Shown piece by piece: positions 30,413 to 41,991 of a stretch of 64,000 nt of DNA. The notes under the pieces were generated by a model that made no database searches, had not been told where the DNA came from, and worked only from the letters and a program-made list of their open reading frames with translations. Every line of letters begins with the position of its first letter. Positions within the stretch are counted from its first letter, which is position 1. The DNA comes from Serpula lacrymans var. lacrymans S7.9. Taxonomy: Eukaryota > Basidiomycota > Agaricomycetes > Boletales > Serpulaceae. Both the position numbers and the translations under genes were made by a program. The stretch is from assembly GCF_000218685.1 (NCBI RefSeq), contig NW_006763295.1:1992089-2056088 (forward strand), in the 5' to 3' direction.

Positions 30413-31113
30413 TCATGGTTTCCCAAAGCGAACGATCCAGGTCTCGGGACATGCCTTCGTCCCTGGAAGTAATCTCATTTTCTGAAATTCCTCATCTTTC
30501 TCAAGCCCTTTGAATAATGTCGTGTCCCCAAGCCAATCAATCCGCTTCATCCGCTTGTCTTTATCTTTCTCCTCTCTCAATTTTGCAGCTTTCTCGATCG
30601 CTTCTTTCCGCGACTTCTCGACTATTGCAAGGCCCCACTCAGAGTCGGCGATCGGTTCTTGCAAAGCGGAGTAGATAGCATCCCAGACCATACCACATGT
30701 GACAATCGAGTTTGCAGGCGTTTTTATGTCTATGGTCCAGGGAAAAGCTTTTGAAATGATACGGAAGGCTGATGATGGCTTTATGAGAGCAGGGGCGTGA
30801 TAGACGTCAGAGTACGTGTTCGACAGAATGCCTTCGTTGGTTGGTTTCCGGATGTCATATCGCACCAGAGTCAGGTCGGAAGCCAAAGCAGGGTGAAGAT
30901 TGGGATATTTTCCGGTCCGCGCGTGGCCACCTGTAAATTGCACTCTAGAAAAAGATCATTTGATTCAATCAAATAGTGCCACTCACCGAATGGTCTCCAG
31001 CCTGTATGTTGAGGCCCTTGGTGGTAAACATTGTGGCCATAATAATTGGGAGGAAGGTATACGTGAGGATTATGTGGGGTGTACCACCCGTTTTGCCAAC
31101 CGCGTGGATCCAT
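30413..31113 (-). CDS. DUF6699-type protein, two exons
   Basis: Exon 1 is 31113-30987 (MDPRGWQNGWYTPHNPHVYL..., Gly/Tyr/Pro/His-rich). A 56-nt intron (30986-30931; GTGAGT...TTTACAG) precedes exon 2 (30930-30413). The phase closes to 214 residues. The second exon has the plan of the Agaricomycete DUF6699 family: HPALASDLTLVRYDIRKP, FRIISKAFPWTIDIK, a VWDAIYSAL segment, then a charged helix (EKSRKEAIEKAAKLREEK) and MKRIDWLGDTTLFKGL. Function of the family is unknown. The acceptor TTTACAG is chosen over an earlier CTAG because only it keeps the family frame. Confidence 0.8.
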
Positions 31114-32828
31114 TGCACAGTTCGAAAAGGGGGATCGATGTGATTGATTCGAGAATGGCGAGAGTAGAGATTAAATATGCGGGGAGGCACTGCAGGGTGC
31201 AAAGTGCAGATCAAGATGTGTAACCTCGTTTGGAGTGCTGTCTCTTCAGCAGGCTCTCAGGCTCCCGCTACCATAACACTCTGGGAAGAAGGCAGAGCGC
31301 TCGTCTATAAGTATGACTATCGCAACCGTGGCTGATCATGCATCGATTATGTATGACAGTTCCATGACTGATGTTTCGTCACCTTGGCGTTAGTATGGCT
31401 GTACTACCAAATGGTACCGGGGCTGTCCTATGTGGCAAAATTCACGTGACAGGGGCAGCATTTTCGAATCCAAGCATCGAGTTATGAAGCTACAGCTATC
31501 AAGAGGAGACTAGTCGACTTGTCGTGGACGATGATGCATAGCTGCGAGTCCTGAAAGGCGCGTACGAGACATCGATGCACTCAAAATAGATACAACATCA
31601 ACTCGATCTGAACGGAAATCGTATGATATCGACTGTCGTATCAGCAATTTGGTTTGAATGGGGAGACTACAGATACCGTAAGGCGACAACCCACCATGTC
31701 AACACTGGGCAACCGGATCATAATATTAGTCACTCGAAGGATGAAGCATGTCCTTTGGCAAAGAAAGTGAAGGACTTAGCGTTAATGAAGCCAAATATAA
31801 AAATTTCTTCACATCTCACCGAGTTTGGCAATACAAAAGCAAAAACATTCAAGTTGTTGAACATTTGATGAAAACACCGCATGCCAGCCTGAGCCAACCT
31901 TTAACGCTTCAACAACTGAGCGCTGAGCAGAATCGGAGATAGGTTAGAAGGGGGCACAAGCCGGAAATAGCTCAGCTAAAATTGATTTCGTCGGACAGCA
32001 TCAAATGTCGCACAGGCTCGAGGAATACAAAGTAGAAGGATCTCCTAGTTTGAGTTTGAAGGCGTAAACATGAGAAAAGGGAACACCGCATCAGTGGCTC
32101 ACTACTTTTGATTCTGAGTTTGAGGACCAAGTGGCAGCGTCGAAACATTCATAGGTTATAGTGATTTTTAGAATCACGAAAATGGTGCTGACCATGAAAT
32201 CAGAAAAAGTTATTAAGTGAATAACTCACCTAAGATCGAACGGAAATATCATAGCTGCGAAAACATTCCAGGCCTCAAGATGTCTAAAAGGTAAAACAGA
32301 GTGCTCAATTAAGCTTCCACTTATTTTTGACCTTTTGCCACGATTTTGACCGCACGGCCTTCAACTTGGTGGCTGGATAGGATGTATTTATTGAACATCG
32401 CCATACGATCTTGTAGCTTCACCGTGATCTCCGAACTTCAAGATTCCAGATATCAAGTTTCCACAGCAATGTATATGTCACGAAAGTCTTCAATATTACG
32501 GTGACATGTCGAGGTCATGTGAGAGAGTACGGTACTTGTTGGCGTGCGAAGTCGATCACTCGTCCATAGCATCTTGAGACAAAACCTTCGCGGATAAGCT
32601 TGTTAGTATCGTGCATCGTTCTCCTGCTGTGGACTCACCAGCTGCGACCCACTTGGTTTTTGTGATCCCCTTGGAGAAAGAAAATCAGGGATTGGTAATT
32701 GGCTCGGCTGTATGACTGAAGCACCCGATATGACGCTTATGTAACTCTACAAAAATCGGAGCATTTCTGGCCAGGCGAAGGCTCAGACTGCAGCTCATTT
32801 TTTTATTCCCTTACTTTCAACCATTACC
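31114..32828. other. Intergenic, upstream of two divergent genes
   Basis: 1.7 kb with only short frames. It should hold the promoters of the DUF6699 gene (leftward) and cytochrome c peroxidase (rightward). A pyrimidine-rich stretch (TTTTTTTATTCCCTTACTTTC, around 32798-32818) lies just before the peroxidase ATG, as is common for fungal start sites. Confidence 0.5.
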
Positions 32829-34497
32829 ATGTCGTTTTCAGCTTTGCGCGCTCCAGTTCGCAGGACCGCTTTTTCTGCGTCCTTCCGCAGGTCTGAATTG
32901 CGGTCCTCTTCGTTCCGCAAATTCTCGACCCCTCCTCCAGCAGCCAAGTCAAATGCCGCTCTTTACGCTGGGCTGGGTGTCGCTGCATTCGGTGGTATCG
33001 CTTTCTATCTGTACACATCCTCATCCGACACTTCCAAGGAAGCTGCCACCGCACTCAAATCTGGTGCTCAGGCCGCTAAAGTTGCCGCTAACTTCACTCC
33101 AACAAAGGAGGATTATCAGAAGGCATGCCCTCTCCTTTGCATTCAGCATCACATCTAACTTTCTCGTTTATTCAGGTATATAACCGCATCGCTGAAATTA
33201 TCGACGAAGCAGGAGAATACGACGGTGTGCTAATTAGCATTGGTGTTATCTCGAGCACGTGTACTGACGCCTTCTTTCCAGATGGTTCTTTTGGTCCCGT
33301 AATCCTCCGTCTTGCGTGGCACGCCTCTGGCACGTATGACAAGTCTACGGGCACGGGTGGAAGGTCAGCCTATTAAAGTCCCTTGATTAGCATTTTACTA
33401 ACGTTGTTCTAATTTAGTAACTATGCGACCATGCGATTCGAACCCGAGTCTCTCCATGGCGCGAACGCTGGCCTCTCCGTAGCCCGGGGCCTCATGGAGA
33501 AAGTTAAACAGGAGTTCTCTTGGATTAGCTACGGTGATCTCTGGACTCTCGGCGGTGTTGCGGCTGTTCAGGTGCCTTTCTGTCCAGATTCTTGACTTGA
33601 CATGATTCTTACGTCATTTTTCACCGATAGGAAATGGCTGGACCGAAGATTCCATGGAGGGCAGGACGCATTGATGGCTTTGCGGAGCATGCCACCCCGG
33701 ACGGCAGGCTTCCCGATGCTTCCCAGGGCGCCCCTCACATCCGGGATGTAAGTTAATACTTTTGGACCTTTTCATTGTAATACTGACGCACTTGAACGAA
33801 GATTTTCTACCGCATGGGGTAAGTTGTAGTGTTCCAGGCTTTTGCGTGAACTCCAGGTAAACCTATGTTGTGTTTAGCTTCAACGATCAAGAGATAGTTG
33901 CTCTTTGTGGCGCTCACGCTCTTGGCCGCTGCCACTCGAATCGGTAATCTGAGCCTGCTTATAAGTGCGCCATTTGACTTAATGTACCATCAGATCTGGT
34001 TACGAAGGTCCTTGGACTTTCTCACCCACAACGTTCACTAATGACTTCTACAAGTTGCTATTTGAGGAGAAGTACGTGTGTCGCCTCCAATTGATATTCT
34101 GTCTTACATAGACCTTCGCAATCCAGGTGGGTGTGGAAGAAATGGAGTGGACCCAAGCAACTTGAGGACAAAACCACCAAGTCTCTTATGATGCTACCGT
34201 GAGTTTTATTCTATTCACCGTGGATTATTATCTACGCTAACCTTACGTAACAGCACGGACTACGTTCTCACCCAGGATAAGAGCTTCAAGAAATATGCCA
34301 AAGCCTATGCTGATGACAACGACCTGTTTTTCAAGGAGTACGTTCTTTGCGTCACCTGGCCACTATCGTCTTCACTGACCCACCCCAACAGCTTCTCTGC
34401 TGCTTTCGCAACCCTCATGGAGCTCGGAGTGCCAACTCAGCAATTTGTCTCTTCTGAGCCCTGGACTCTGAAGACTCTCGACGAGCAGAAAGCGTGA
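32829..34497 (+). CDS. ccp1: Cytochrome c peroxidase, mitochondrial (11 exons)
   Basis: Haem peroxidase that reduces H2O2 with electrons from cytochrome c in the mitochondrial intermembrane space. Exons: 32829-33122, 33176-33224, 33282-33363, 33418-33571, 33631-33747, 33802-33818, 33878-33943, 33994-34071, 34127-34198, 34254-34337, 34392-34497; 372 residues (yeast about 361). The N-terminus is Arg/Ser-rich with a hydrophobic stretch at residues 47-67, a bipartite import signal as in yeast. The distal pocket RLAWHAS gives Arg124, Trp127, His128; the proximal ligand is His251 in [10 protein letters not shown]. The spacings H128-H251 (123) and H251-W267 (16) equal those of yeast. Trp267 in YEGPW is the radical Trp that marks true cytochrome c peroxidases. 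Intron 1 needs a GC donor (AAG|GCATGC). Confidence 0.96.
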
Positions 34498-34910
34498 TTA
34501 CTTCTTAGAGTCAAGTGTGGGTATATAGAGTAGACTACCGCTACCATTTCGCTACCGTGATCTAGATATATAATTACGATGTAGTGCATAGAATGCTACT
34601 GTCTTGTTGGAAATCTTGACATACATTTTTACTTCAGTACTTCATTTTGCATCAATCATTGCAATTTCGGAGACGTATTCTAGAGTTTTACAGTGAGTTT
34701 GCAGGATGTAGAAGATCGCTGAGCGCCAAAGAGCTTACGTAGCCATGATCTGGGCCGGAAAAGGTAATGACCCCAAGTCGCTTATGGTTGGTGACGGTGT
34801 TGTAGGCGTTTGCACTCGCACTTGAACGAATCTCTCAGTAATTGGCCTGCAGGATCTACTGGCTCGCCCACTATTCTGTCTACCTGGGGATTTGATTGTA
34901 CAGCTCGCTC
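34498..34910. other. Intergenic between ccp1 and muskelin genes
   Basis: 413 bp, same-strand spacing. It should contain the ccp1 3' end and the muskelin promoter. No other gene seen. Confidence 0.6.
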
Positions 34911-37900
34911 ATGTCTTCAAGTATCAACACTCCAGTTCCAACGACGCTCGCATATAACATCGCGGGATGCTCAGAACATAGCGGACGATATGTTGCGGAG
35001 AACATAATGGTAGATACTCCTTATGACCAGACTAGCCGGTGGAGTGGAGCACATCAGGAGCCAAATATGAAGCAATGGATGCTCCTACGCTTGGATAACC
35101 TGAGCGTCGTCAGTGAGTAAATCTATAGTGGCTTAAAGAGGGTTGATGTTCATTCTTCTGCATCTTAGAAAGCATCACTTTCGGAAAGGTTCGTCGTGTG
35201 TTCTGCTCTTGCTAATCCTGATGTCCTCACTCTAATCCACCCCCTCAGTTCCACAAAAGTATGCGCGCTAGCCAGTTCAGTCTATCTCCATCTTCATGCC
35301 ACTCACATTTCTATGGGACATATAGCACACCCTTGTAATATGAAAGAATTCAAGCTTTATGTTGGGTTGCATCAAGATCATATGACAGAAGTTCTCCATT
35401 GTGGCCTCAAGAATGACACTGTTGCAGAGACCTTTGCGGTAAGGCATGTCAATAATATGGGCATATGTTTTCCTACCCGCTTTATCAAAATCGTGCCATT
35501 ATCGTAAGACCTTCTTTTCCCCCATGTTTCGCATATCAACAATTAAATATGATATACCTGTATAGCGCCCATGGGCAAAGCTTCCATACTTCCATCTGGT
35601 TTGTTTCCTTGCTGGGTATCGCAGACCCTTCGTATGTAGAGCAAATCTGTGCAAGATATGACGACGTAAGCATATCCTCTGATGCTCGCGGTTCTCACTA
35701 ATAACTATGTCTTCATGTAGTATCGTGAATCGATTGTTCTCCGTCATGTCCTGAAGCATCTCCGCCAACGTCGCCTTTTAACGCCCTATCATTCAATTTT
35801 ATCGAGCTCAAATTTTGAACCTGAACACCCTTTGGTTACATCTCTCTATTCACATCTCGTTCTCCAAGGAAATTGGAAGGAGTGCGAATCCCTATTTTCT
35901 AAAGCTTCGGAGGCTGGACTGTTTACACCGTATATACGAGCATGCGAGCCCCATGCGAAGTGGACGAGACTCTATGGCGTAGACGCCGATGGCGATGCAC
36001 CGTCAAAGCGAGGTGGGCACGCCATGTGCCTTGATCCTGACAACAACATGATATACCTATTCGGTGGATGGGATGGTCAGAAAAGTCTGGACGACTTTTG
36101 GGTGTACGACATCAAGAATGAAAGGTGGAAACAACTAAGCCATAGTACATCCCTGGAGAAAAACGGTCCTGTGGCAAGATCATGTCACAAAATGGTGTAT
36201 GACACTAAGTCAGGTTGTATTTATCTATTGGGAAGACTTGGCGATGGGGATCTGGTACGACAAGATGATGAAACTGCGGCTGCTTCACAAACGCAGAACG
36301 GTGAGACGTCTGGTGGTTCTGCCGAAAGTGTGCCATCCGCTCCCACCCCATATTGTTCCGAGTTCTATCGCTATCACACTCGAGGACTCGATGCAGGGAA
36401 GTGGGATTTGTTGACTTTTGACACGGCCGTAAGTGTTTCTATTCTATAGATTCATAAAGTGATGTCACAGAGGTGATTCGCAGTCAGCAGGTGGTCCGCC
36501 ACTCATCTTTGATCATCAAATGGTTATGGATTGTGATGCCCAAATACTTTATGTCTTCGGGGGTCGTGTAGTTGATGGGCATTGGGATTCGCCAAAGTAC
36601 TCGGGTTTATACAGCTACAATGTACGAACCAGCAAATGGAAATTACTTCAGTCAGTACTTTTGCATTTCTGTCCAAGGATTATCCATATACGAACGTACA
36701 TCTTACAGGCCTCTTAACGCATCATGCTCTCCTACCTCGCAAACTTCGATACTACCGCGCTTTGGTGAGTGTCAAATACTCTTAGACACACGCTGTTGTT
36801 TATTCATGCGTCTTTTGTCATTTTTCAGGTCACTCCATGGTTCTTGACTCTTCCTCCCATGTTCTTTTTATTTTTGCAGGCCAAAGGGACAATAAATATC
36901 TTTCCGATATGTACGCATACGACATCACTTCCAATGTAGTCACGGAGCTCTTTGGTAACTTCAGCACAAGCGGAGGGCCAGACGCGTGCTTCACCCAACG
37001 AGCAGTTATCGATGCCGGTGATAAGGAGATATATGTGTAAGCTTCGTGAATGACTTGATGTCCCACCCGATGTACTAATGAAAGTATAGGTTTTGTGGTT
37101 TGACAAGGGCACATCAGTCTTCAGCACTTACTGTACTCCAATTAGACGCTCCCAACTGGGTGTATCGATACGAAAATGCCGCACGTCCCGGAAAGTGGAC
37201 GCAGATCCTTCCGGAGGTCTTGAGAGATGGTGAAGAAGGACTGGCTCAAGAACCGCTACCCCGGTATGCACATCAAGTAGTGTATGATGACAGTACGAGA
37301 ACTGTATTTATGCATGGTGGAAATGCCGGAGAGGCAGAGGGAGCAGATTCAGGTGAAAATGTGGCGGAAACACACGAGGATGATGACGAACTGAAGAGTG
37401 ACCATACTGGTGAACGAGATAGGCCTCTAACTAAGGAAACGAGACTGGACGATTTCTGGAGTATGACTTTGCAAAGGTATGAATGCTCGGTGATCTTAAT
37501 GACAGATACTAACTAAGCATATTAATTTAGAATTTCCAGCAAAGAAGTAGTTAGGCGAGGAATCTACCAGATTCGAAAGCAACAGTGAGTAGTGTTAGTT
37601 GAATTTGATCCTTTTTTTTTTGATCGAGCAATGTGCAGATTTCGCGAAATGTGCGAGGAACAACCTGCTGTGAAGGCTCTCAGGTTCTTGCAGACAGAAG
37701 TATCTGCAGTCGTAGATCACAAATCTCCAAAGGAGGCATCCGTTTTCCGATCATTACTAGCACACCTGCTCTCCCCATCCGTCCCTTTGGCCAATCCGTC
37801 TGAGAAGGATTCTTCATCTCATATCACCGTGGACGAATCTAGTGATGCAGAGGCACCACCTAAGAAACGTTCGCGTCCGAATACACCTGATGAAGCTTGG

Positions 37901-38182
37901 ACGAACCAGCTAGATGAGGATGATATAAGTACGGGAGGCGCTACATCATCTGACTCCACTGGGCGTCCGTCGTCTCCGGCGAAGCAGACTCGTGCAGTAT
38001 TGTGTTTTGACGAAGATCCTGATGAGATCAGCAGACGTGCGGACACCTCGAAGCCACTTCTAGCAGAACGTTTCAAGCAGCGAACAGAAACTTTTGAGGG
38101 TCTACTGGAGCTCATAGGAGATGACGCTAAGCAGCCGGATGGGAGTTTGTTGGATCTGGTGGATGTTGACAATGGTTTGTAA
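34911..38182 (+). CDS. mkln1: Muskelin ortholog (discoidin-kelch protein, 12 exons)
   Basis: Muskelin is a subunit of the CTLH/GID E3 ubiquitin ligase. Exons: 34911-35112, 35169-35188, 35249-35258, 35326-35503, 35566-35665, 35721-36428, 36484-36650, 36709-36764, 36829-37036, 37090-37476, 37531-37584, 37639-38182; the phase closes to 877 residues. The N-terminal discoidin-like domain shows VAENIMVDTPYDQTSRW, SITFGK and RFIKIVPL. A LisH/CTLH-like helical part follows (RHVLKHLRQRRLL, LVLQGNWKECESLF). Then come kelch repeats (MIYLFGGWDGQKSLDDFWVY, ARSCHKMVYD, LYVFGGRV, FIFAGQRDNKYL, RYAHQVVYD) and the muskelin C-terminus (ETRLDDFWSM, ALRFLQTEVS, RTETFEGLLELI). An acidic/Ser-rich insert at about residues 760-820 looks disordered. 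An in-frame ATG at 34896 is an alternative start. Confidence 0.94.
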
Positions 38183-38409
38183 AATCTGGTAAAAGAATGT
38201 GTTTCGCGTGATACTGTAGTCCAGGCGATTACTTGAACCACAGAACAGGGAGGATTGCATATGCGGGTCTGATCCGCACTAGATACTTGTTACTCAAATA
38301 TGGCATAGGCTAGACATTTCATGTGTAGAAATATTGTGAATTTGTATTGTATTGTTGTTTATGTCACAGATCATAGTCGTGAACAGATAGTATCGGCAGA
38401 AGAATTCAT

Positions 38410-39027
38410 CTACTCGTCCAGATTAATAGCACGGCCGAACTTGGCATAAAGGACTACTTTGAGCTCTTTCATACCCTTCTCACACTCGTCCGCAGCCTCT
38501 GATTGAACAGCGAGTGAAGCTGCAAGGTCTTCTTGGTCTTGTTCCAACCGCTCGAGTGCACGTGGCTGAGAAAGATGAAGAAAGGATTCGCCGACTTTGT
38601 ACCTACCATCAAATGTTAGCAAGTTTATCAGAGTTGATGGAAGTTATACAACACGTACAACACGGTTTGATCTTCATCAGTTAGCTCGAGCTCGGTAGAG
38701 AGGTCATCTAGAGCCTCTTTTTCTTGCTGCATTGCGGTGTTATAACTGGTATACAGAAGTCTGAACGTTTACGTACTTTCAACTCCTCTAACTTTAGCTC
38801 AATATTTCGTAGACGAGTGTTGAGTTTTGAGAACGAGTTTATGCGCTGCTGATCCTCTGATTTATGAACAATCATAAGCAATCTTTCTAGCACCCTCGTC
38901 TGGCACTCACCCCATGTAACCTCGGCAGTGTCTTCATTCTCCTCCTCTTCAGCAAGCTACAAATCGCATCGCTCAGTCAGTACCATTGTCTAGCTTGTGC
39001 GATACTCACCATTCGCATGCTGTTCAT
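38410..39027 (-). CDS. pfd4: Prefoldin subunit 4 (5 exons)
   Basis: Beta-type subunit of the prefoldin hexamer, which hands unfolded actin and tubulin to the CCT chaperonin in the cytosol. Minus-strand exons: 39027-39010, 38956-38911, 38856-38777, 38726-38659, 38602-38410; 134 residues, the same length as human PFDN4. Signature segments are VTWEDQQRINSFSKLNTR (family VTxEDQQKIN), the beta-hairpin YKVGESFLHL, and ELKVVLYAKFGRAINLDE at the C-terminus (human LKVQLYAKFGSNINLE). The two ends are coiled coils, as expected. It is convergent with the muskelin gene (227 bp apart) and divergent from the lyase gene, 166 bp away. Confidence 0.95.
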
Positions 39028-39193
39028 GATCAAACACCACTGATAATTGTAAACCTAACCCTATAGATCACGTATGTCGTGTCTTGATTTTACTCCCGGC
39101 TCAATGCCGAATGGGTGCTGCGTGCCGCCCGAGCTGTACTAATAGAGCATCGCCGAGATGGTCCTCGCAGCACAAAGTTGAAAGTGAACCGTC
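39028..39193. promoter_or_regulatory. Short shared intergenic promoter region (pfd4 / dpl1)
   Basis: 166 bp separate the two divergent ATGs, so both promoters must lie here or inside the transcripts. No clear TATA box. Contains a CGCCGAGATGG-type GC-rich patch. Confidence 0.55.
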
Positions 39194-41991
39194 ATGGCAT
39201 CAGGACCCGCTGCACAAGCAATCAAGCGCTGGATATCAGCCCAGTCGCTATACTATGAAAGCGCAAAGACCGCCCTGCTTTTCTATGTTCTACTCATACA
39301 GTACCTCAGGGCTTACCGTCATGTGCGAGCAAGGGGCCCCACACAGACTATTAGCGAATTTTGGCAATGGATATCAAAGGCACGCGTTTTTATTATCACT
39401 AAAAAGTAATGAGACTGAATGTTGAGTAGAAAGTGATCTTAATGGCTCTACGCCTTCCTTCTGCTCAAAAGAAAGTGCAGACGGAAATGGACAAGGCAAG
39501 GCTTGACATCGAGGATAAACTGGTTCCAAAAGGCGCCGAAATCTCGCGGCACCTGGCCCTCCCTGCTGAAGGTAAACCGCCGCAGTGGATTCTGGATGAA
39601 ATGACCAAGATGGACGTCGAATTGGGTTCGCATGCTGATTGGAGGCATGGGAAACTTTCAGGAGCTGTCTATCGTATGTTATCCTCGTATCTTCACCTTG
39701 CTAACAAACGCACTTACGGTTCATTTAATCCTAGACGGTGGTGATGATCTTCAGAAAGTGGTTGTTTCTGCCTTTGAACGATATTCAGTTTCGAATCCTC
39801 TTCATCCTGATGTTTTCCCAGCAATTCGGAAGATGGAAGCTGAGATCGTGGCCATGTGTTTGAGGATGTATAACAACCCGGACGGTGCAGGGACTATGAC
39901 TTCTGGAGGCACCGAGTCCATTGTCATGGCAGTCAAGACGTACAGGGACTGGGCAAAAGCTGTTAAAGGCATAACGGAACCTGAAATGTATGCAGTTTAC
40001 TTACATTTTATTGCCAGGGTTTTTCTCATGATCATCTCTCTCAAACTCAAGGATTATACCAGCATCCGCGCATGCTGCATTTGACAAAGGGGCCATGTAC
40101 ATGAAGATTAAGGTTCATAGTATACCTCTGGATCCTATCTCGCGCAAAGTCGACCTTAAGCGTGTGCGAAGAGCTATGTGAGTAAAGCACCCGCCTCCTT
40201 CTATTCTACTTTTGAACTGTCTGGTGTAGAAATCCCAACACCATCTTGGTTAGTTTTGTCCCGTTCATAAGGATATACCCGTCCTGACACACTTCTTCCT
40301 GTGCACCAGCTCGTAGGTTCCGCGGTTAATTTTCCCGACGGCAATCAAGACGATATTGTTGCTTTGGGTGCTTTGGCATCGTCCCACAACATCGGACTTC
40401 ATGTCGATTGTTGCCTAGGCAGCTTCATCGTCCCTTTCTTGGAGAAAGCTGGTTTGTCTGGCGGTGAAAATGGTGGAACCAAGTACAAACTACAGCCATT
40501 CGACTTCAGAGTTCGTGGGGTTACAAGTATAAGTTGCGATACACACAAGGTAATGCCACGTATAAAGTTTGGAAATTTCATTGACATGACTCTAATCTAT
40601 GTCTTCTCACGTTTAACAGTATGGCTTCGCACCCAAGGTAGGTCTTCGCGGTTCCTATCTTCCTCGTAAACGATTTCCCCACCTGATTCCGCTCCACCCC
40701 ATGTATAGGGGTCTTCTGTGATTATGTACCGCAATTCAAACTTGCGAAAGTACCAGTACTACATTAATCCGACATGGACAGGTTTGTTCACCACATGGGT
40801 TACGATCAAACGTGCGCTGATATCTTTGTTTTGCTTCTGCTTCGCATGGAAAATAGGAGGTGCTTATGCCAGCCCCAGCTTATCAGGATCACGGTTAGCA
40901 TTGTTCTTCTGTAGCTCACCGCAACGACGAAAATGCTGATTTTACAAACATGTTGTGCCATTGTAAATACGGCTATACATTATCAACTACAGTCCGGGCG
41001 CTCTGATTGCTGGAACTTGGGCAGCTATGCAGTACATGGGATCAAAGTACGTGACTGTATTTTTCAACTTGATTATCCTTGGCCCTCGATCAATTTTATG
41101 ATCTCGGATCTTGATCTCTCGGAGAATCTTTATCATTCACCAGCGTTGACACTAACCGCATTTTGCAGTGGTTATCTGGAATCTTGTCGTGAGATTGTTG
41201 GCGCTGCACGGACTATCGCAAATACCATTACGGCATCAATCCCAGAGCTATATGTCCTCGGTTCTCCCCCGGCGTCCGTTGTTGCATTTGCTTCACAGGA
41301 TCCAAAAGTCAATGTGCTGGAAGTGGGTGACGCCATGTCAAAGAGAGGATGGCATTTGAACGGTATCAGCAGTCCCGCGGCGGTACACATCGCATGCACG
41401 GTGAGTGATTTGTGCCCTCGTGTATTCCAGACGGAAATTAACATGTCGTATGGTATGATTGCTTATCCGTTACCTACCATATTGTGCTGTATAGCGCTTG
41501 ACTGTTCCTTTGGTTGATACGTTCATAGCGGACCTCAAGGATTCTGTACAGGAAGCGAAAACGGCACCATCCGGCAAAGGTACCATGGTGGCTCTGTATG
41601 GTGTGTTTTCCCTTCCACTTCCCCCCCTCCCCTTCCTTTGTTCCGTCCTTCTTCCTTCCTCCTGAGACGATGCGTTCAAACGTCGTTATTTTTTGCTTGA
41701 CATTTAATTTCCCGCATGGCTTCCGCGGATACGTCACTTGAGTCAAAAATACACTCAGCATTCGATGCAGCTGAGGATCAATACAATCACGGGCTCATTT
41801 ATATCTCGAATCACTTTTTTTCTTTTCTTTATTTTGATTTTCGTCGCATTTTTCTATGTATCCGCACCCTCCCATCCTTGTACCCTTTTTTCTCATTGTG
41901 AGTTTCAGGTCTTGGAAAATCGAGCGCAGTGGGCCCATCCATGGTGGGCGAACTGGCAACTGCGTTTTTGGATACATTGTACAAGGCGTAG
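39194..41991 (+). CDS. dpl1: Sphingosine-1-phosphate lyase (13 exons)
   Basis: PLP enzyme of the endoplasmic reticulum that splits phosphorylated long-chain bases into a fatty aldehyde and phosphoethanolamine, the exit step of sphingolipid breakdown. Exons: 39194-39379, 39430-39673, 39735-39987, 40052-40177, 40230-40248, 40310-40549, 40620-40637, 40709-40781, 40857-40893, 40993-41046, 41169-41400, 41495-41600, 41909-41991; 556 residues (family about 540-590). One N-terminal membrane segment ([12 protein letters not shown]). Catalytic parts are [51 protein letters not shown] and SCDTHKYGFAPKGSS, with PLP-binding Lys356 in DTHK at the end of exon 6. Exon 1 ends AAG|GC; a weak GT donor six bases later (39386) would also keep frame. 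The last intron is long (308 bp). Confidence 0.95.

Noticed and set aside
35513..35768. Minus-strand 89-codon frame over the muskelin gene
   Set aside because: Opposite to exons whose protein matches muskelin; antisense shadow.
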